From assembly GCA_030684935.1 (NCBI GenBank), contig JAUXXH010000008.1, forward strand, positions 1 to 64,000: a stretch of 64,000 bases of DNA. The letters are read 5' to 3'. Both the position numbers and the translations under genes were made by a program. Positions 61,303 to 64,000 of the stretch are shown here, piece by piece. The DNA comes from Pseudolabrys sp. (lineage in GTDB: Bacteria; Pseudomonadota; Alphaproteobacteria; Rhizobiales; Xanthobacteraceae). The notes under the pieces are model-generated. The model was not told where the DNA came from. It made no database searches and worked only from the letters and a program-made list of their open reading frames with translations. Numbering within the stretch: the stretch's first letter is position 1; each line of letters opens with the position of its first letter.

Positions 61303-62190
61303 TTAAGCCGCCGCAGCCTTCGGATTCACTTCCGCGGTGTAGTCTTCCATCAGCTGCTTGGTGATGCCGCCGGGGGTGAATTTCCAGTCGGCGATTTCCG
61401 ACACCGCGGTGACCTCCGCGGCCGAGCCGGTGATGAAGCATTCGCCGAATTGCGTCAGTTCGTCGGGCAGGATGCGGCGCTCGATCACCTCGAGGCCGCG
61501 CTTGCGGGCGAGCCCGATCACGGTCTGCCTTGTGATGCCGTCGAGGAAGCAGTCGGCCAGCGGCGTGTGGATCTTGCCGTCCTTGGTGAAGAAGATGTTG
61601 GCGCCGGTGCATTCGGCGACGCGGCCTTCCCAGTCCAGCATCATGGCGTCGGCATAGCCGCGCCGTTCGGCGCGATGCTTGGAGATGGTGCAGATCATGT
61701 ACAGGCCGGCGGCCTTGGCGCGGCACGGCGCGGTCTTCGGGTCGGGCCGGCGATACTCGGCGAGGTCGAGCTTGATGCCCTTGAGCCGCTGCTCGGGGTC
61801 GAAATAACTCGGCCATTCCCAGCTGGCGATGGCGAGGTGGATGGTGTTGCTCTGCGCCGAGACGCCCATCATCTCCGAACCGCGCCAGGCGATCGGGCGG
61901 ACATAGGCTTCCTTGCGGCCGTTTTTCTCGACCACCAGCTTCTTGGCGGCGTCGATCTCGGCCACCGAATAGGGGATGTCGAAGTCGAGAATATTGGCGG
62001 AGCGCTTCAGCCGCTCGGAGTGTTCGGTGCACTTGAAGATCTGGCCGCCATAGGCGCGCTCGCCCTCGAACACCGCGCTGGCATAATGCAGGCCATGGCT
62101 CAGCACATGCAGGTTGGCGTCCTGCCAGGGAACCAGCTTGCCATCGTACCAGATGACGCCTTCGAGCCGGTCATAGGATTGCGCCGCCAT
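61303..62190 (-). CDS. ilvE: Branched-chain amino acid aminotransferase
   Basis: A PLP enzyme of fold type IV for the last step of valine, leucine and isoleucine synthesis. It has 295 residues. The Schiff-base lysine is K159 in CRAKAAGLY; HYASAVFEGERAYGG near 35 and VAECTGANIFF near 193 are the family blocks. The start follows GGAGGATACC. It is divergent from the MarR/PetP gene across 239 bases, which contain a 9-base inverted pair TGGCCGCTG/CAGCGGCCA at 62311 and 62348. Confidence 0.95.
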   Translation of the reverse strand: MAAQSYDRLEGVIWYDGKLVPWQDANLHVLSHGLHYASAVFEGERAYGGQIFKCTEHSERLKRSANILDFDIPYSVAEIDAAKKLVVEKNGRKEAYVRPIAWRGSEMMGVSAQSNTIHLAIASWEWPSYFDPEQRLKGIKLDLAEYRRPDPKTAPCRAKAAGLYMICTISKHRAERRGYADAMMLDWEGRVAECTGANIFFTKDGKIHTPLADCFLDGITRQTVIGLARKRGLEVIERRILPDELTQFGECFITGSAAEVTAVSEIADWKFTPGGITKQLMEDYTAEVNPKAAAA

Positions 62191-62420
62191 GGTATCCTCC
62201 CTCACGCCTTTTCAACTCTGGCCGCTTTGGACGGCCTCTATCGCCGTTGTGATGGCGCATTTTCAGCGCCAATTCCAACACTTTGCGTCTCCCGGCAACT
62301 CCGCTATGAGTGGCCGCTGTCGATCCGCGACCGGCACGAAGCGCCCTCAGCGGCCAGGAAACCCCGTAATGTGTACGATCGTTTCGTCATCGACCTCCTT
62401 TTTGTAACATAAAACCAAAA

Positions 62421-62441
62421 TATGTCAACATGGCTGACATA
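62421..62441. promoter_or_regulatory. Perfect inverted repeat over the MarR gene start codon
   Basis: TATGTCA (62421-62427) and TGACATA (62435-62441) are exact complements seven bases apart, and the ATG at 62430 lies in the spacer. Centre-to-centre distance is 14 bases, which suits a winged-helix dimer such as MarR. Binding here would block translation initiation or early transcription of its own gene. Confidence 0.6.
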
Positions 62442-62999
62442 AATGTGACTGCCAAAGGATCCGGCGTTGCCGGTGCGACCGAACGCCCGGCCAGCGGCGG
62501 CGCGGCCGCCGATGGCCCCCGGACCGAGCCGGCCTGGGACATCATCGAACTGCTGTTCTTCGCCTACCGGGACTTCGTCGGCGATCCGGACGAGGTGCTG
62601 TCCAAGCTGGGCTTCGGCCGCGCCCATCACCGGGTGCTGCATTTCGTCAACCGCAATCCGGGCATGAAGGTCGCCGACCTGCTCGACATCCTCAACATCA
62701 CCAAGCAGTCGCTCGGCCGCGTGCTCAAGCAGATGGTCGATCAGGGTTATGTGCTGCAGAAGGAAGGCGCGCAGGATCGCCGCCAGCGGCTGCTGTATGT
62801 GACGCCGAAAGGCGAGGCGCTGGCGCTCAAGCTCGCCGGCATGCAGACCGCCCGCATCACCCGCGCCATCGCCGAACTGGGCCCGGCCGCGCACGAGAGC
62901 GCGCGGCGCTTTCTCACCGCCATGATCGACGCCGACGATCGCGAAGCGGTGCTGCGGCTGATCGCGCGCGCCGACCGCGCCGCCCAGCCGCGGAGCTAG
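62430..62999 (+). CDS. petP: MarR family regulator, PetP-like
   Basis: The product is 189 residues. After a glycine/alanine-rich tail (1-30) comes the MarR winged helix: LGFGRAHHRVLHFVNRNPG, ADLLDILNITKQSLGRVLKQ (recognition helix region) and the wing KEGAQDRRQRLLYVTPKG. The gene order MarR-response regulator recalls petP-petR of Rhodobacter capsulatus, where the pair controls cytochrome bc1 genes; the symbol is by that analogy. It is followed after 39 bases by the response regulator gene. A perfect inverted repeat covers its start codon. Confidence 0.9.
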   Translation: MADINVTAKGSGVAGATERPASGGAAADGPRTEPAWDIIELLFFAYRDFVGDPDEVLSKLGFGRAHHRVLHFVNRNPGMKVADLLDILNITKQSLGRVLKQMVDQGYVLQKEGAQDRRQRLLYVTPKGEALALKLAGMQTARITRAIAELGPAAHESARRFLTAMIDADDREAVLRLIARADRAAQPRS

Positions 63000-63038
63000 A
63001 CGAATGGTGCTGGCGCGGAGTGCGCGGAGATTTGTTCG

Positions 63039-63749
63039 ATGCCGATGACCGTGCCCGCCAAATTGCCAGATGACGCGCCGCATCTGCTGGTGGTCGATGA
63101 CGACCGCCGCATCCGCGACCTGCTGTCGCGATTTCTCAACAGCGAGGGCTACCGCGTCACCACCGCGGATAACGCGATGGATGCGCGCGCCAAGCTCACG
63201 GGGCTGAGCTTCGATCTGCTGATTCTCGACGTCATGATGCCGGGCGAAAGCGGCTTCGATCTGGCGCAGTCGATCCGCGGCACGTCCACGGTGCCGATCC
63301 TGATGCTGACCGCGCGCGACGCGGCCGAGAGCCGGATCAAGGGCCTCGAAATGGGCGCCGACGATTATCTGTCGAAGCCGTTCGAACCGCGCGAACTGTC
63401 GCTGCGCATCGCCAGCATTCTCAAGCGCACACGGCCGGAAGCGACGCCGCCGGTGGAATCGGTGCGGTTCGGGCCGTTCGTCTATCATCTGGCGCGCGGC
63501 GAACTGCGCAAGGGCGAGGACGTGGTGCGCCTTACCGACCGCGAACGCGAGATGCTGCGGATCCTGTCGGCGACGCCGGGCGAGACCGTGGCGCGGCTGG
63601 CGCTGGCCGGCAATGGCGGCTCGGTCAGCGAGCGCGCGGTCGACGTGCAGGTCAACCGTCTGCGCCGCAAGATCGAGCGCGACCCGGCCAACCCGATGTT
63701 CGTGCAGACCGTGCGCGGCGTCGGCTACCGGCTGGTGGCGGCGACATGA
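63039..63749 (+). CDS. petR: OmpR-type response regulator, PetR-like
   Basis: The product is 236 residues. The receiver domain has D20-D22 acidic residues (VVDDDRR), the phosphorylated D64 in LLILDVMMPGE, T in LMLTARDA and K in YLSKPF. The C-terminal winged helix (about 135-235) includes LTDREREMLRILS, the recognition helix SERAVDVQVNRLRRKI and RGVGYRL. ATG 63045 is an alternative start. The stop overlaps the start of the sensor kinase gene in ATGA. Its partner is presumably that kinase, with MarR/PetP acting alongside. Confidence 0.93.
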   Translation: MPMTVPAKLPDDAPHLLVVDDDRRIRDLLSRFLNSEGYRVTTADNAMDARAKLTGLSFDLLILDVMMPGESGFDLAQSIRGTSTVPILMLTARDAAESRIKGLEMGADDYLSKPFEPRELSLRIASILKRTRPEATPPVESVRFGPFVYHLARGELRKGEDVVRLTDREREMLRILSATPGETVARLALAGNGGSVSERAVDVQVNRLRRKIERDPANPMFVQTVRGVGYRLVAAT

Positions 63750-64000
63750 CCGCCCTCGACATCGGCGGCAACGTGCGCACCGCGCTGACGCGGCTGCGGC
63801 GCGCCTGGGAATGGTACGACTCGATCCCGCCGATCCGCCGCATCCATCGCATGCTCGGCCGCGTCGCCGACGGCTGGCGCCGCGCCAGCCGGTGGGTCAA
63901 CAGCATGATGCCGAAGGGCCTGTTCGCCCGCGCACTGCTGATCATCATTCTGCCAATGGTGATCCTGCAATCGGTGGTCGCCTTCGTGTTCATGGAGCGG
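63746..64000 (+). CDS. Sensor histidine kinase, N-terminal part only
   Basis: It starts with the ATG overlapping the response regulator stop and runs off the window after 85 residues. A basic, arginine-rich cytoplasmic part (1-55) leads to a membrane helix at about 59-82 (FARALLIIILPMVILQSVVA) and then VFMER, the usual entry to a periplasmic domain of EnvZ-like kinases. The kinase domains are outside the window, so the type is inferred from the pairing with the OmpR-type regulator. Confidence 0.85.
   Translation, partial: MTALDIGGNVRTALTRLRRAWEWYDSIPPIRRIHRMLGRVADGWRRASRWVNSMMPKGLFARALLIIILPMVILQSVVAFVFMER

Noticed and set aside
62311-62356. Leader attenuator for ilvE from the inverted pair TGGCCGCTG/CAGCGGCCA
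   Set aside because: Arms are far apart (28-base loop), there is no leader peptide with branched-chain codons and no T-run; not supported.

Overview
The window is GC-rich, densely coded chromosomal DNA of an alphaproteobacterium. It looks like the Hyphomicrobiales branch around Bradyrhizobium, Rhodopseudomonas and Pseudolabrys. The grounds are the uvrC...pgsA-moaD-moaE order, a PetP/PetR-like regulator pair, DUF459, DUF1007/NicO and Omp25/31-like families, and several families of intergenic palindromic repeats of the kind common in that group. Species cannot be fixed from the sequence alone. I see no tRNA, rRNA, CRISPR array, prophage or insertion sequence.

Layout. 0-0.6 kb: a structured RNA candidate (perhaps 6S RNA), a long hairpin and a small membrane protein. 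0.7-6.4 kb: a metal P-type ATPase, an M3 peptidase (dcp) and a gamma-glutamyltranspeptidase-like enzyme. 6.4-10.5 kb: a DUF1007/NicO nickel-cobalt efflux pair facing a cobalt-type nitrile hydratase operon (alpha, beta, accessory protein) and a nucleoside deaminase. 10.6-21 kb: a catabolic island with TRAP permeases, cupin, RraA-like aldolase, Rid-family protein, TctC-type binding protein, quinone oxidoreductase, GntR regulator, SDR, acyl-CoA dehydrogenase, class II aldolase and a TRAP binding protein without a signal peptide; the substrate is unknown. 21.1-24.7 kb: a two-gene ABC exporter and an MFS carrier. 24.9-28.4 kb: a large fused indolepyruvate:ferredoxin oxidoreductase. 28.5-37.7 kb: an acyl-CoA synthetase, a complete Liv-type ABC importer and a PaaK-like CoA ligase, with palindromic repeats in most spacers; this reads as an uptake-and-CoA-activation unit for an organic acid. 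37.7-50 kb: hemH, an outer-membrane barrel, a 4-TM/TPR-like protein, galU, a lytic transglycosylase, a DUF459 SGNH protein, RNase T2 and rlmJ. 50-53.7 kb: a cold-shock protein, a GST and three tandem outer-membrane barrels with strong terminators. 54-59.4 kb: a FolM/PTR1-like reductase, uvrC, an intradiol dioxygenase, pgsA, moaD and moaE. 59.4-64 kb: a Vgb-like propeller with a DUF1460 protein, a branched-chain aminotransferase, and the PetP/PetR regulators followed by a sensor kinase cut by the window end.

The most unusual point is a palindromic repeat, of the family that fills the Liv-operon spacers, sitting in frame inside uvrC and translated into an extra segment of the protein. Other points of interest are the signal-less TRAP binding protein, a perfect inverted repeat over the start codon of the MarR/PetP gene, and the 4-TM/TPR-like protein of unknown function.
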